Positions 8,462 through 21,100 of a stretch of DNA of 64,000 nucleotides are shown here, in pieces (positions within the stretch are counted from its first letter, which is position 1; each line of letters starts with the position of its first letter). Location of the stretch: assembly GCA_016708305.1 (NCBI GenBank), contig JADJGB010000010.1, positions 248,001 through 312,000 on the forward strand. The letters are read 5' to 3'. The notes under the pieces are model-generated. The model did no database searches, was not told the DNA's origin, and saw nothing but the letters and a program-made list of their open reading frames with translations. A program made the position numbers and the translations under genes. This DNA is from Sphingobacteriales bacterium (lineage in GTDB: Bacteria; Bacteroidota; Bacteroidia; Chitinophagales; Chitinophagaceae).

Positions 8462-10190
8462 TTATTTTATAGGCACAAATTCGTTTTCATAAACCTCTAA
8501 CCATTTTGACGGATCAATACCCCATGACGAGTTTACAGTTACCTTCAACCAGTAAAATATAGTGCCTGCAACGCTGGAACTGGATAATATAAGTTGCTTT
8601 TGACCAGCGGCTTGTTGAGATCGGGTAATATTGCAAGGCAGCAAAGGATCGGTATTCCAGCTGTAAGGCCCCGATAATCTTAGCGGCAAGCCTGGTTTGC
8701 CTGGAGCCAGATTTTTAAACATAGAACCAAAACCATCATTACATGGCCAGTAACCAATTAGATTGCCATATTTCGGGTGTTTGGAAATGTCAGTCAAACA
8801 AAGATTGCCAGCTACTTCGGCATCAGTGAGACCAACATTAAATATTTGAAAATCAGCCACATTAAATGTCATGGAACCAAAGTTTTTATCGCCACCCCAA
8901 CCTATATACAGTGGGCTAGGCGAGGTAATGGTGCCCGAATTGGTGCCCATATTGCTGGTACCGTTATCATCAGCTATTCTTACTCCGTCGGTAAATCTTT
9001 TTACCCATCTGCCGCCTGCACTATCATAGATAACTACGGTAAGCGTGTGCCAGTTGTTATCAAATACGTTTGAACCGGTTTGCAGCCTTTTCTCCCCCAC
9101 AGTACTTGATCTGTAAGAAAAGCACCAGATACCTGAGGAGTTAGTAAACATTGTCCAGCCTGTTTGGGTAAATGCGTTTGTTTTTGCCCATAAAATGAGG
9201 ATAGTTAAATGCACTTCCCCCCTCAATCTTAATCTGTATGGTTTGATTGCCGGTGCCGATATCGTAATAACCAATATCATCATCAACTGAAGCTTTTACA
9301 GTGGCTGCATCTCTTCCCGAAATTACGGCTGAACTGTAATCTGCCTTTACAAATTCGGTTTTCTGAAACTTTTCATTGTAATAAATGGATGGCACTAATG
9401 TTTCGTCATCGGAGCCGCCGCCATATCCATTATCGATTCCTCCGTGGGTACCGGTGACAATCACTAACCAGTTTTCATCCTTATTGTATCCCGGCCTTGC
9501 TTTTAAGGCCGTCATTATTTCATTCACATAGCCGTCTATTTTTAATACAGCCGCTTTGTAATTGGTATTGGCTGCCGAAAAAGCGTTTGCCTTACCGGCG
9601 ATACCGGCGCCATTAAAATGAACAATAACAAGGTCATCGTTTTTATTCTTCAAAACATTTACTGCAGAGTCTTTTGCAGCCTGATCATTTGCCACCGGCA
9701 CTTTTACAGAAACTTCGGGAGTGAGCTGATTAAGCATATCGGCCCAAGGAGATATAAAGCGACTCTTCAAATCGGGTCTGGCAGAACGGATAATAAAGTA
9801 AAATAAACTGGGATAGCTCTTACCCACCTGACCTTCCTGAGGTTGGTTGAGTGATTCGAAAGTACTGTCTTTCACCTTGTGTTTGGCAAAAGAAACACCC
9901 GACAAAAGCGTCTTCCAGGAGGCAGCATCTGTGGACACGGCATCGTCCACCGCATTGCTGAGGGTATATTTTCCCTTTTGCAACATCGACATCATTGTAG
10001 GCAGATTGAGCGCAGTAAACTCTTTGCCCGGCAGTCCGTCAATGCCTATCAGCAACACTTTTCGCTGACCTACCACCGCAGTAGTGGAATCATCTTCAAA
10101 ATAAGGTGGCGGATCGGCATACTTTTTACAGGAGCTTACCACCCACAACATACTTATTGTTATCAGAAATGTCAGAAATACAGTTCTCAT
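8462..10190 (-). CDS. Surface lipoprotein: alkaline-phosphatase-like domain plus LamG domain (frameshift)
   Basis: Joined across one shift this is about 575 residues. The start (10190) gives a lipoprotein signal with lipobox VVSSC. Residues about 40-300 resemble the alkaline phosphatase/type I phosphodiesterase fold (KVLLIGIDGLPG, SWKTLLSGVSFAKHKV, VIVTGTHGG). Residues about 320-500 are a LamG/concanavalin-like domain (WHTLTVVIYD, SPLYIGWGGD, FNVADFQIFN, LIGYWPCND). The break is at the T5 run 9181-9185; one more base joins GKK to TNAFTQTGW, matching the paralogue at 12.4-14.1 kb (GKRQAFT). Several metal-site residues expected of active enzymes are absent, so it may bind rather than cleave. 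It resembles proteins I remember as DUF4983. It is the last gene of the locus. Confidence 0.75.
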
Positions 10191-10214
10191 CAGAAATATA
10201 TTAATTATTTTTTA

Positions 10215-12233
10215 TTATTGAAAAACACCAAACTCTGCCACAGCCCAATAGTTTGAATTGTCTGCCACATCACCGGTAGCAGTTGTTCTTATTTTTACGT
10301 ACCTAGCAGAAACAGGTGCCGCCAGATTAAAGCTTTGATAACCGTTTATTGCTGCCAGGGCAAATGGGCTTCCATCTAATGGCATCCATGTGCTGTTATT
10401 ATTGCTTACATCCACATACACCCTCAATGCTCTTCTGGCCATACCGTTTCTGTGAGAGAACTTAAACCCTGAAAAAGTAAGCGGCATTTTGGTAACGGCG
10501 CCCAAATCTATCGTAATCTGGTGAGGCGGCGTTCCTGTGCCACCTGACCATTGAGAGTGCCAGAAGGTATTCAGGTTTCCATCGATAATTGCCGAAGCCA
10601 AACCATTGGGAGGCCCTTCACCGGTTTTTTCTTCGGAACTGAAACTAACTATACCCCAAGCCGTATTGGAATAAGGATCAATAGTGGTATTGCCACCCGT
10701 TCTGGTGATTGGATTATATTTCCAGATTTCCTGCAACATTATCGGATAGCCTTTGGCTGCAATACGGGCCGATGCCGTAGTACTCAGAGAAATACCCCAC
10801 GCCCTGAAAAACAACTGCCAGTCTTTTTTGGTATAATCGCTCACCGTTTCATACACAAAATCATGCTTTGACAAATCATTTGGAGATTCGCGTACGGCCC
10901 TGCGGGCTTTTTTGTAAAATTCGGACATGATGCTTTAACCGTCACCCTGGCCGGGATAGCCCCAGTTAGCCGGTATTTTATCAAACATTTGCAAAAAAGG
11001 AGTCAATCTTGCAAATGGGTCATTGCCTATTATAGCATCATTCGAATTGTCAAAGTTTTTAGCCCCATCGGAGGAAGCGGCAAACTGCAAAGCTTTTAAA
11101 GTAGCGCCGGGTACGGCAGGGTGCTTTGCCGGCCATGCATTGGGGATACCTGCTGCCTCCATCCTTTTGGCTAATTTAAAGCTAAACAGGTTACAGGTAG
11201 TTTCTCCCAAAGAAGACCAACTCCAATATTTGCCCTGTTGGAAATTGTGACCTATTTCGTGATAGAGACCCCACACAGCCCCTCTACGTAACTCATTTAC
11301 ATTAGTGATGGTGGTTTGCCAGTATGTATCGTTAATAGCCATTATGGGGAACCCGTTATGTCAATAACCTGCCGAAATTTCCACATCCAAAACCACGCGG
11401 TAAGGAAGAAGTGGTGAGCGGTCAACAGGATTGGCAGGGTTTTCTTCCAAACCGGCCCAACCATAAAAATCTTCCTTAATACCCATATCCCATTCGGTCA
11501 TCAACTCATCAGGGTCGGCAATAGGATATCTGATGGCATAATCTCTTCTAATAGTAAAAATCATATACTTGCTTCGCAGCTCTAAATAAGGCACACAGGA
11601 TTTTGCAAGTTTTTGCTTCCATTCGGCAGCGTTAGTTTTACCCAGAACAAAATCGGGCGATTCTACCACATTCTCAAAAGTCATCTTTAAAGGAGTCGTT
11701 CTGGGACTGCTTGGTATAATGTATATATTACCACCGTATAAATTTCTGGTAAGGTTCTTACCCGGTATCAGCTTTGTTTGAGTATAAATAACCGGGTCAC
11801 GCTTTGCATTTTGAATATGGGCCACATTATCTGTCCAGGCACCTATCTGAAGCGTTAAATCATAAACGCCATCGGGCACCGTAATGGCAATCAACTCGCC
11901 CGGAGCGGCATAAAAACCGGTGCTGAACATCGGGCGTGGCAAAATACTGATTCTCAGATCTTCGGACTTTACATAAAACAATTCCAGATCAATGGTTTTG
12001 GTAACACGAGGCTCCTCCTGGCATATCAGGCCGGGAAAGATGGATGCCTGCAGGTATTTTGATTTATCGATAGCCTGACTGGAATCGCCTTTAAACACTA
12101 TCGAATCAACACCTTTATCATTTTTGGTAGGATCCACAATATATCCAAAATCACTTTTCTTTCCGCAGGAAATGATTAATAAAACCATTGTCAGAGAGGC
12201 AAAAAACATTCTGCCAAATAGAAATTTTTTCAT
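10215..12233 (-). CDS. M60-family metallopeptidase lipoprotein with discoidin (F5/8 C) domain; two in-frame stop codons
   Basis: I start it at the ATG 12231-12233, which gives a lipoprotein signal ending in LLIISC. The N-terminal half matches the M60-like beta-sandwich (APGELIAITVP, LQIGAWTDN, NLYGGNIYII). The catalytic half has HEIGH (11247-11261) followed after 14 residues by Glu in GETTCN, the M60 zinc signature; this family cleaves mucin-like O-glycoproteins. The C-terminal region (about 10215-10690) is an F5/8 type C/CBM32-like domain (IIDGNLNTFWHSQWSGG, ARYVKIRTTA). Unlike its neighbours it is broken by stops in the same frame: TGA (11361-11363) within GY*HNGFPIM and TAA (10935-10937) before SIMSEFYKKARR. 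These could be nonsense mutations, miscalls or paired indels. Confidence 0.8.
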
Positions 12234-12352
12234 AAAACGATTTCTTTCTTTTTTTTCAACTGATGACAGTACTGTTTTTTCTTTATATTCGAGAAACCTT
12301 ATTGCCATGTTGTATATCATTTTAATATTTTTATTCTAAAATTTTCAAATCA

Positions 12353-14117
12353 TTATTCTACCACGTCAATATACTTAGGAATCCAGGACTGGCCATCTAA
12401 GCCCCATCCTTGCGGTATGGCATAGCCCATCCACAAATATATCTGCATGGCTACATCCACACTTTGAGGCACTGTTTTATAAGCCACATCATCCACTAAA
12501 GGACAGGCATTGGCCGAAGCTTCGCTAAAGGAAACAATACTTGGATTTTTCAAAAACAAATGATTGGCACCTGCAGTCATATCTCTAAAAAAAGGATTGC
12601 CCTGTGCATCATACTCAACTGTAGTACTTGGCCAAAATCCCAACAAGTTTGGATCACTCAAATCCGCATCTGTTCTGCAAAAGTTATTTGAAATTTCGCC
12701 ATCACTCAACGCGCGATCCCAGATTCTGACATCTGTAACAGTTAACTGTATGTCTCCTCCGTTTGATCCATCGCGCCATCCTATTTGGAATGGCGCTGTG
12801 GTCGTTAAAATTCTTCCTGCAATATTTGTAGATGCATTCTTTACACCATCTGTATAAACTGTGGCTGTACGGGTGGTACCGGTTCCCTGTACTACCACCA
12901 AATTTAATGTATGCCATTGATTATCAGATACTTTAGTTCCTCTTGCCTGAGCATTACCCCTGTTCCACTTGCTCCATTAAAATTTGCCTGCCAATCAGCG
13001 CCTTCAAGGAAAAACAACCATCCATGATTACCCGTTGATGCAGTAAAGGCTTGTCTTTTTCCCAAAAATGAAGGATATCCATAACTACCAGACGGAATTT
13101 TTACCTTACACTGTACTGAAAAATTACCTGAGGAACCGAAATTATATTTATCTACATTCTTTGCCATTGCAATACGCTGGCTGGCAGCTGCAATATTTCC
13201 AATCCTGTAAGAATTGGTTGTGCCGTAATAAGGAAATACTGAGGGTTTCGCCTTACTGTTAAATGCAAAGCGAGGATTAGCCATTATCAGAAAATTATTG
13301 TGGCGTGCATCATCAAAAGCAGACCAGGGTTTTCCGGATGGATTATAGGGTATATTATTGCCTTTGGCAGAGGTGATGACCACCATCCAGTCTTCATTAG
13401 GCGCATTGGCTCTTTTGCCCATCGCATCCAATATAGAGGCAACATACCCGTCAATATTTAAAACAGCCGCCTTATAAGAAGGCGATGAAGCCAGATAACC
13501 ATCAGCCATTCCGGCAGCAGCGGCGCTTGAAAACTGCACTACCACCAAATCAGGGTTTCCGGTCTTGAGCTCTGCCAGCGCTGCATCTTTTGCTGCCACA
13601 TCATTGGCTACCAATTTCTTATCGGTGGCTGCGCTTCCTATTACATTGGCCAGAGCAGCAGATGAAGAAATAACTACCGATCTGGCAGTAGTTGACAATC
13701 CTTTTAATCTTGTAAACAATGTAGGATATTTCGAAAAATTATTATCGCTAACATCACTGAAAACCTGGTGTTTTTGTGGACCCACACCTGTAAACAGTGT
13801 AGCCCATCCCTGATCATTGGTAACTTCTGTGGTATTGGTAACAGAGTTTAGCCCATCATAAGAAAAATAGAGTTGGCCGAAAGGTCGGTCATTCCGGGTG
13901 GCGCTATTTTCCTTATTTCTGCTCCATAGCCGCCATCTACCAGCACCATCAGCACTTTACGGGCTTTTGCCTTTGGATTTTCTGCATTATCAGGACTTTC
14001 CAGACTATTGGAGCCCGATTTGTTGCAGGCAGCCATTCCAACGGCAACGATTGAAATAATTATCAGAAAATTTAAAACAGTTTTTAACTTTTTTAAATAA
14101 TTTATCATTGTAATCAT
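12353..14117 (-). CDS. Surface lipoprotein: degenerate phosphatase-like domain plus LamG domain (two frameshifts)
   Basis: This is a paralogue of the protein at 8.5-10.2 kb, about 585 residues after repair. The signal carries lipobox VGMAAC. The first domain keeps the leading Asp (VLMVLVDGGYGAEIRK) and a GWATLFTGVGPQKHQV segment. The later SDHG-like motif has become ITSAKGNN and no D..GH block is left, so I expect no phosphatase activity. The second domain is LamG-like (NQWHTLNLVVVQG, APFQIGWRDG, VTDVRIWDRALSDGEI, LLGFWPST). Shifts are at the A5 run 13863-13867 and the C4 run 12958-12961; one extra base in each restores a continuous protein. It lies directly upstream of the M60 peptidase in the same direction. 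Confidence 0.72.
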
Positions 14118-14135
14118 TTTTTTTAATGCATTAAA

Positions 14136-15801
14136 TTAATTGTTGGCTAAAACAATTTTCACAATATTTCCTACCTCTTTATTATCAAACCTGTCGAAAT
14201 TGCCCACCAAGTAGAGCGCTTTACCGCCAAAAACATTCACCTCGGCATGGTCCATTATTCTGCCTCTGAACAAGCCTGTATTATTGTATCCACTGGCCAA
14301 GGCGCCATCTTCATTCAATACAGCAAAACCTGAGCGAACCACGTTGTTATATTTGAGGAAAGAGCCGCTAATAAAAAATCTGCCATCATTCAGTTGGGCG
14401 CAATAAGTAACTACTCCTCCGGTTACAGCTTTAATCATAGACCCACTCACTAAGGAGCCGTCTTCGTTTACCACTGCCACACCATTAACGGGTACGCCGT
14501 TGTAATGTTTAAAGTTGCCGATAATTACTAACTTTTCAGTATTCTCGTTATAGGTAATTTTGTAAACAGGACCGTCTGTAATGCCTTTGAAGGCATCGCT
14601 GATTTGGCCTGTAGCAGGGTCTATGCACACTAAACCCGGTGCAGCAGCTCCATGAAAAGTAGTAAATGAGCCTCCCAATACCAACTGGCCATAGTACAAC
14701 TGAATAGCTGTGGTAACAAAGCCATTAGCGCCTGCATAGCTTTTATTGATAGCAGGGTTGTAGTTGAATGAAGAGTCGAACAGGCCGGTATCGTCCATTT
14801 TTGTCAGCCCGAATGATTCGATAACATCAATCTGTGTGCTCATATAAGTACTGTTTGGATAAAATACAGAGCTGAAACGCCTGTAATTACCCACCGAAAT
14901 GTATTTACCATTGCCATTCAAAAAAGTTGAAATCGCTCCACCTTCTAACCCGCCGTTTACAGATGAGCCGATACGGGTATTTCTTTCGGGATGATCTTCG
15001 GGGTCGTCATTGGCTACTTCATAGCTTTTAGAATCGAGCGTACGGTTCGAATTGAATCTGACAATACTTTTTACATTATCAATAGTATCATATCTTGAAA
15101 AATTACCTGTCAAAAGGAATTTACCACTACTCAATTCCTTAACATCAGTAACTGAGCCATTTAGTCCAAATTTTCCCATCACAAACTGGCTGCCAATTGC
15201 CAGCGCTTTTCCGGAAGGATCAACGATTTGAATTCCTGAGGTTACATTCGTAGCCGTTTTGGCATTTGTATATTCGTCAAAATCGCCATACAGGATATAG
15301 TTACCGTCAGCTTTGAGGTTAATTCCAATTATCATGGCAAACAAAGGGGATGAATTTTTCAAAGCTTTATTGGAACCAATATTTGCCAAAAAATCGGCAG
15401 CTATTTGTGTGTTGCCACGCACTATTACAGATGGCCCATAAAACAACTCTCCATTATCAAAAACTATTGAGGCGCTGCCCGAACTGGCATCTTTGGGCAC
15501 CCTTACCGATACATAAGCGTCTGTTACCTCCAGAATAGTAGCCAGCACCTGATTGATGTAGAATTTATAAGAGCCTGGCAGGCTTGGAAGCCAGACCCAG
15601 CACCCCATATTTTACAATGGTACCTTCTGACACGGTGGAAGGCTGCGGCGCGTCGGCTGTAAAGCTTATGGCTGCCTCTGCATTGGGAGGGTAAATATCA
15701 GTAGTGCCAAAATCGCTTTTTTTGCAAGAAGCGGTAATCATCAACCAGCCTAATGCAATGAAAACTGAAAATCTGCTATATTGTTTTAAATAAAATATCA
15801 T
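14136..15801 (-). CDS. Surface lipoprotein with IPT/TIG-like domain and beta-propeller repeats (frameshift)
   Basis: Signal MIFYLKQYSRFSVFIALGWL with lipobox ITASC. A short IPT/TIG-like immunoglobulin domain follows (YKFYINQVLATILEVTDAYV, VSVRVPKDASSGSASIVF). A repeat region then follows with a clear period: YILYGDFDEY, FLLTGNFSRYD, LVLGGSFTTFHG, LVIIGNFKHYNGVPVNG, FFISGSFLKYNN, LYLVGNFDRFDN. Each repeat ends in a NxDGxL-type turn, as in DUF5122-like propeller blades. The reading frame breaks between about 15565 and 15608, where one base too many is present. I recall this architecture as DUF5008 in SusCD loci. Probable role: surface glycan or protein binding beside the SusCD pair. Confidence 0.7.
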
Positions 15802-15821
15802 ATCTGATACAATTGTAAAAT

Positions 15822-16523
15822 TTAGTTATTGTTGTATATCAAATCATCAACAAATTCAAAACGGTTGAATCCAAAATAATGTCCTCCAAAACGAATTACA
15901 TGCACAAATCCATTTTGAGGTTTAATATTCACCGATGCTATAATGGCAGAGTACCAGGTGGTATAGTCGCGCGGAGTGGCACTATTTACCAGCGAAATCA
16001 TCAATTGTCTGTACCCTGCATATTTCACACCATTGGCATCATTGAAGATAACGCCCACATTCATTGGCACTCCGTCAAAAGAAGAATACATCTGTCCAGC
16101 AAAGGCCGACAAATTGGAAATATCCAACTGCGGATAATCTTTCAGGCTTTTTGCTCCTTTGAAGATATATCTTGTCAGATATTTTCTCCAGATAGCAGGT
16201 TTGATATCCTGAATTTTAGTAATTTGTTGCTTTCCGGCAGTCGGCAGGAGTAAATTGGCCACCTGAATAACGCTCCTGATACTGGAATCGGCCGGGGCAA
16301 AAAAAGTAACCTCCTCACTGTTCAAGGCTTGCTCGAGACCGGCATATTTTACCACTTCTGTAAGTGTGGCAAACAAATCGGGCCTTGAATTAAGATATTG
16401 CATTACCGACCCATTGAAATTGCCGTCACTAAGCCCTCCGTCTTTATAATAATCACTCTTATTACAACTTGTTGTTAAAACTGCAACAAACAAAAGAGTA
16501 ATAAATATTTTAAAAACTTTCAT
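15822..16523 (-). CDS. Fasciclin (FAS1) domain lipoprotein A
   Basis: This 233-residue lipoprotein (signal MKVFKIFITLLFVAVLTTSC, Cys 20) has a single FAS1 domain. It opens with SVMQYLNSRPDLFATLTEVV, carries the H1-like motif EVTFFAPADSSIRSV and a late hydrophobic strand GFVHVIRFGGHYFGFN. FAS1 domains mediate adhesion or carbohydrate binding. Intact; 22 bases separate its start from the stop of the SusD gene, so they are co-transcribed. It is the partner of the second FAS1 protein at 22.4-23.0 kb but is clearly diverged from it. Confidence 0.85.
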   Translation of the reverse strand: MKVFKIFITLLFVAVLTTSCNKSDYYKDGGLSDGNFNGSVMQYLNSRPDLFATLTEVVKYAGLEQALNSEEVTFFAPADSSIRSVIQVANLLLPTAGKQQITKIQDIKPAIWRKYLTRYIFKGAKSLKDYPQLDISNLSAFAGQMYSSFDGVPMNVGVIFNDANGVKYAGYRQLMISLVNSATPRDYTTWYSAIIASVNIKPQNGFVHVIRFGGHYFGFNRFEFVDDLIYNNN

Positions 16524-16544
16524 ATTTTATTTTATTAAAATTTA

Positions 16545-18094
16545 TTATAACCAATAAGTATTAAGTGTAATGCCCGGATTGTTAATTCGGTTTTTTGGAT
16601 CGATAGGCCATGTCCATGCGCCTGTATTAAACTGATCGACTGTGCAATGGTATCCAAACTCGTACAGAGGATTAACGATGCGTTTTGTTCTCACTACATC
16701 GTACCAATAGTGTGCCTCGCCCATAAACTCTCTGCAACGCTCAAAGAAAATATCGTTTTTTAGGTCTTGCCCCGAGGAAGTGAGATTGGGCGCTCCAGCC
16801 CTGGTTCTCACCTGGTTTACTTTAGCTCTGGCAGCCTCATCTTTTCCAAGCTCGGCCAACGCCTCCGCATGTAGCAAATAAACATCGGGAAGCCTGAACA
16901 CGGTTTGATTATCGTCGGGGTTTACGTCCTCCGCCTCGGTCGTTTGCATATACATTGGCAAACTTCAGCATCATAAATTTATCGCCTCCTGTATAAAGAT
17001 AGTCCTGAACATACCACACAGACTTACGATTATCAGCCACCTCCTTTGGAAATACTTTCTCCATAAAAGCAGGGAGATAAGACATATAGCTGTTTAAAAT
17101 AACATGATTCTTGTAAGGCGCATATAATACGTTATCTGAGAAAGCAGACCATCCGAAGGATTCGCCGTAGTTCACATTTTGTGGAATCTCAAAGAGACCT
17201 TCCTTTGTTCTTCCTTTAAAAATTTCCTTGGTGCGTGTAAGCGGCAACAATTCATAGTGCCCCTGACTTTGATCCATTTGAACGCCAAGTTTATCTACAT
17301 TATCATAATATTGATTTTTATTATCGCCATCAAAGCAAGCCAGCCACATGTTGATGTGCATCATCAGCACAATAGCCGAGCCTTTCATAGCCCTTACCGC
17401 TATGTGAGATGGATTGGTATAAGACCAGGGGAGGTTTTCTTTGGCTGTTTCCATGTCAGCCAAAAGATTTTTTAAAACAATAACCTTATTTTCCCTTGCA
17501 AGCGACCCCGTAAAATAAGGCTTTGTGTAATAGGGCACATCGCCCCACAGTCGAATCATAAAGAAATAACAAAGATTTCTTATAAATACGGCTTCTCCCA
17601 CATACCTTTTTTTATCGGCATCAGAAAGTGAAGGATCAGAAATTTGAGGAATTACGTCAATGGCAATATTGGCTGAGGCGATTACCTTAAAAAATCTGTC
17701 CCATTGTGTAAAACGCAGAATATGAAAAAGGTTTTTAAAATCAGGCGAGCCATTTCCCACCAATGATTTAATATCGTTTCTGGCTAAGAGGTTAAAATAG
17801 GTACGACCAGAGGAAGCGCCGGGGTTCTTTTGAATAGGCGCGCCGCTTTATATCGCCCGACCATGCAAAAAAAGGAAACTCATCCGAACCGGCTCCCGCA
17901 GTCATATCGGCACGGAACACAGCCGACCGAAACAGCAGGTATAAACCGTTTACATACCCTTCCACATCGTTTTTATTGCGCCAGAAATTATTTCCCGACA
18001 AACTGCTTGGGGGGTCAATACTCAAAAACTTATTGCATCCGCCCATCGGAAGCAGCATCGAAAACAAAATTACAAGATATAATATACGCTTCAT
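16545..18094 (-). CDS. SusD/RagB-family nutrient-binding lipoprotein A (two frameshifts)
   Basis: About 515 residues after repair. Start 18094 gives signal MKRILYLVILFSMLLPMGGC. SusD features in order are CNKFLSIDPPSSLSGNNFWR, the helical FKVIASANIAIDVIP block, FIRNLCYFFMIRLWGDVPYY and TVFRLPDVYLLHAEALAELG. The C-terminal MGEAHYWYDVVRTKRI follows, then WPIDPKNRINNPGITLN near the end. The frame breaks near 17835 (after DIKR; the downstream frame reads APIQKNPGASSG) and near 16940 (ANTEAEDVNPDD after repair); both are one-base excesses. SusD lids cap the SusC barrel and bind the glycan. It lies 11 nt from the upstream susC-like gene. Confidence 0.85.
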
Positions 18095-18104
18095 GAGTAA
18101 AGAA

Positions 18105-21100
18105 TTAAAATTGAATGTTTACACCAAAAGAAAATTGTTTCGCATTAGGATACCCGTTGGAGAGGTCGCGGCCAAGCGCCGATACCTGCTCTGGGTTGAT
18201 TCCTGAATACTTAGTGAGTACCAGCAAGTTATAGGCGCTCAGGCTCAAACGGCAGGAGCTCATGCCATATTTTGCTATTAATGTACGCGGTATATTGTAC
18301 AGCAAGGTAACATCACCCAGTTTCCAATAGGATCCATTTTCCATAAAGAGCGTTTGGTTAGACCTGAAACTGCCTAATGATCCTGATCTTCTGAAGTCAA
18401 ATGGATTGGGGTACATAGCGCCTGCTGTTCCCTGGCTCAGGTCGCCCTGAACCAATGGTTTCCAGTAATTATACTTATTAATTGCCAGCATTGCATTAGA
18501 AGACAGCGGATTTGTATAAGCCTGAAAATTTTGAGCGCTTGCGAGGTTAATTACGTCGCGTCCGATGAAATACTGCATGTTTACATTAAGGGTAAAGTCG
18601 TTAAATATCAAATTGGAACTGATACCCCCAAAATACTTTGGTTCAGGATTACCCAAAGGCACCAAATCCTTTTCGTCAATAATATAGTCCCCGTTGATAT
18701 CTGTCCATATCGGGTCGCCTGCCTTGAAGAATAATCCCTGGCCATTACCAAATTGCTTACGAAACCCTGTAACAGGATTTTACAGGTACATCTGTATCAT
18801 TGGCATAAAAACCTTCAGTTCTATACATCAGGTTCGAAAACTGATTGCGTCCTAAACGCATTACCACCGGAACCGCCTGATTGGCATCACCGAAGTCAGT
18901 TTTTACAAACTCTCTCATGCCTTCCGGTAATTGAGCCAAAATGGTTCTGTTGATTGACCCGTTGGCGCTCACCGTCCATCTGATATTGCCTACATCAATT
19001 GGCCGTGCTGTAAGTGTAATCAAATGGTTCCTTTTTACCAAACTGGCATCCACCGTTGTAATTCTGGTGAAACCATTTGTATTGTTCAAATCAATACCAA
19101 GCGTAAGGTTATCAATGGTGGTGTACATATAAATATACTCAACATTCAAACGATTGTTGAAGAAACCCCTCTGTTGAAAATGAAGTAGTTGTGTTTGCCT
19201 CGGAAGAAAATCCATATTTGGAATGGTTGCAAAATCAATTACATAAGTTGGGTCATTATTGAATTTTTGACCAAAAACATATTTACCGAACACGTCAAAA
19301 ATACTTCCATTGGGTTTAATGGTTTGCCCCCAACTGGCTTTAAAAGAAGAGGTGGTAAGCCATCCTTTGAACTGTTGCATAAAGTCTTCGTTATGCAGGT
19401 TCCATCTGGCACTAAATGAAGGGCTTTTTTGAGCGCCTAATTAGGGCCGTTTAAGGAAGTTCGGTCAACACGATAGCTAAAGTCTAATATATACCTTCTG
19501 TCATAGTTATATCCTCCAAAGCCACCAAAACCGTGTATTCTTTCCTCTTTCAGATTGTTCAGCGTACCTCCCTTTGTCAGATTGGCATTATAACCGTATC
19601 CACCCTCAATCTGGTCGTTGGGCGTTTGTACTATTTGTACTGCCTCCGCTTTGGTACTGTATGAGTTTATTTCGTTAAAACCATAAATATTAAAGGTATG
19701 CGGGCCTCTTACCGTACTGTAACCCAATTGAGTACGATTGTTCAGGTTGTTATCGCGGTCGTTATAAATATATCCAAAGGTGGAACCACCCCTCAAAAAG
19801 GCCGGAGTAAAGAAATCTTTCACACCCGATGACGTGCTGTAAGCAAATAAATTCGAAACCCTGAATCCTGTAAGAAATTCGTAACTGATATCTAAGCTCG
19901 ACAATAGGTTTTTGGAAGTATTTTCACTTTTGATATATCCATTGGCAATAGCCGCAGCCTGATCGGAGTATTTGGAGGGTTTGGGTAAAAGCGATGAAAG
20001 ATTTGAAAGCCCTGCCAGACCGCCAATGGTGGCGCCGGTGCTGCTACCTGTTTGTGTGCTACCAAACTGACCATTAATCGCCATTGTTATTTTAAACTGG
20101 TCAACAGGCATATAAGTGGCGTTCATTGATAAGCCGTATCTTTTAAAACCGGTATTTCTTACAATATTTTTATCATCATAGTAGTTCACGTTCGTTTTGT
20201 AGTTGAAATTTCGGGTACCGCCATACACCTGAATGTTATGGTTATGACTCAAAGTAGGTTCTACCACAAAATCCTGCCAGTTGGTTGAGTTGTTATAATA
20301 GGGGTTCAAACTATCAGACAGGAATGAACTATTGTTAATCAATGTTTTAGAAACTTCGTGAGAGGCGGTATCATAGTTCAAGATAGCGTCAATCCTTGCT
20401 CTGCGTTCGGCAGCGCCGCCAATGGTAGCCCTCATACGGGGAGGCGTTTTAAAGAATATATTACCGGAATACTGCACTATAGGCAATTTGGACTGACCTC
20501 TTTTGGTAGTTACCAATATCACACCGTAAGCAGCTCTGGAGCCATACAGTGAGGTAGCAGCAGCATCTCGCAACACCTCCACCTGGTCAATATCTTCCGG
20601 CGGTATCAGCGATAATGGATTGATACCTGCGCCACCTGATTCAAAACCATATTCATACTTTGTATTCATGTCCACCGGCACACCATCAATAATAAACAAT
20701 GGAGAGGTGGGCGACAGAAAACCATCGCTGGTAATACTGATGGAAGAGCTACCATTTAGGGTAACAGTAGGCCCGGCGCCCGGCCCCGACATATTGTTTT
20801 GGATATTTAACCCGGCAACTTTACCCTGTAGCAACGATACCGCATTATTTACAGGCACATTTTGCAACGCTTCACCTTTCACAATGGCGCTTGAACCGGT
20901 TTGAGTTTCTTTGGACCTGCCTCTAAAACCCTGAACTAACACATCCTGCTCGGTTTTTCCTTTACTTTCCTTCACCACAACATTTAAAACAGCATCCCCC
21001 GCAGCTATTTTTTTAGTGTAAGGTTCGTACTGCAGGTGGGTGATTTCAATAACCGTACCTATAGGCACATTGATGCGAAACTCACCTTTATCATCGGTAA

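Noticed and set aside
11361..11363. TGA in the M60 gene as a recoded Trp or selenocysteine codon
   Set aside because: No recoding element is visible, a second stop (TAA) interrupts the same gene, and the IS1634 transposase also shows ordinary stop codons.
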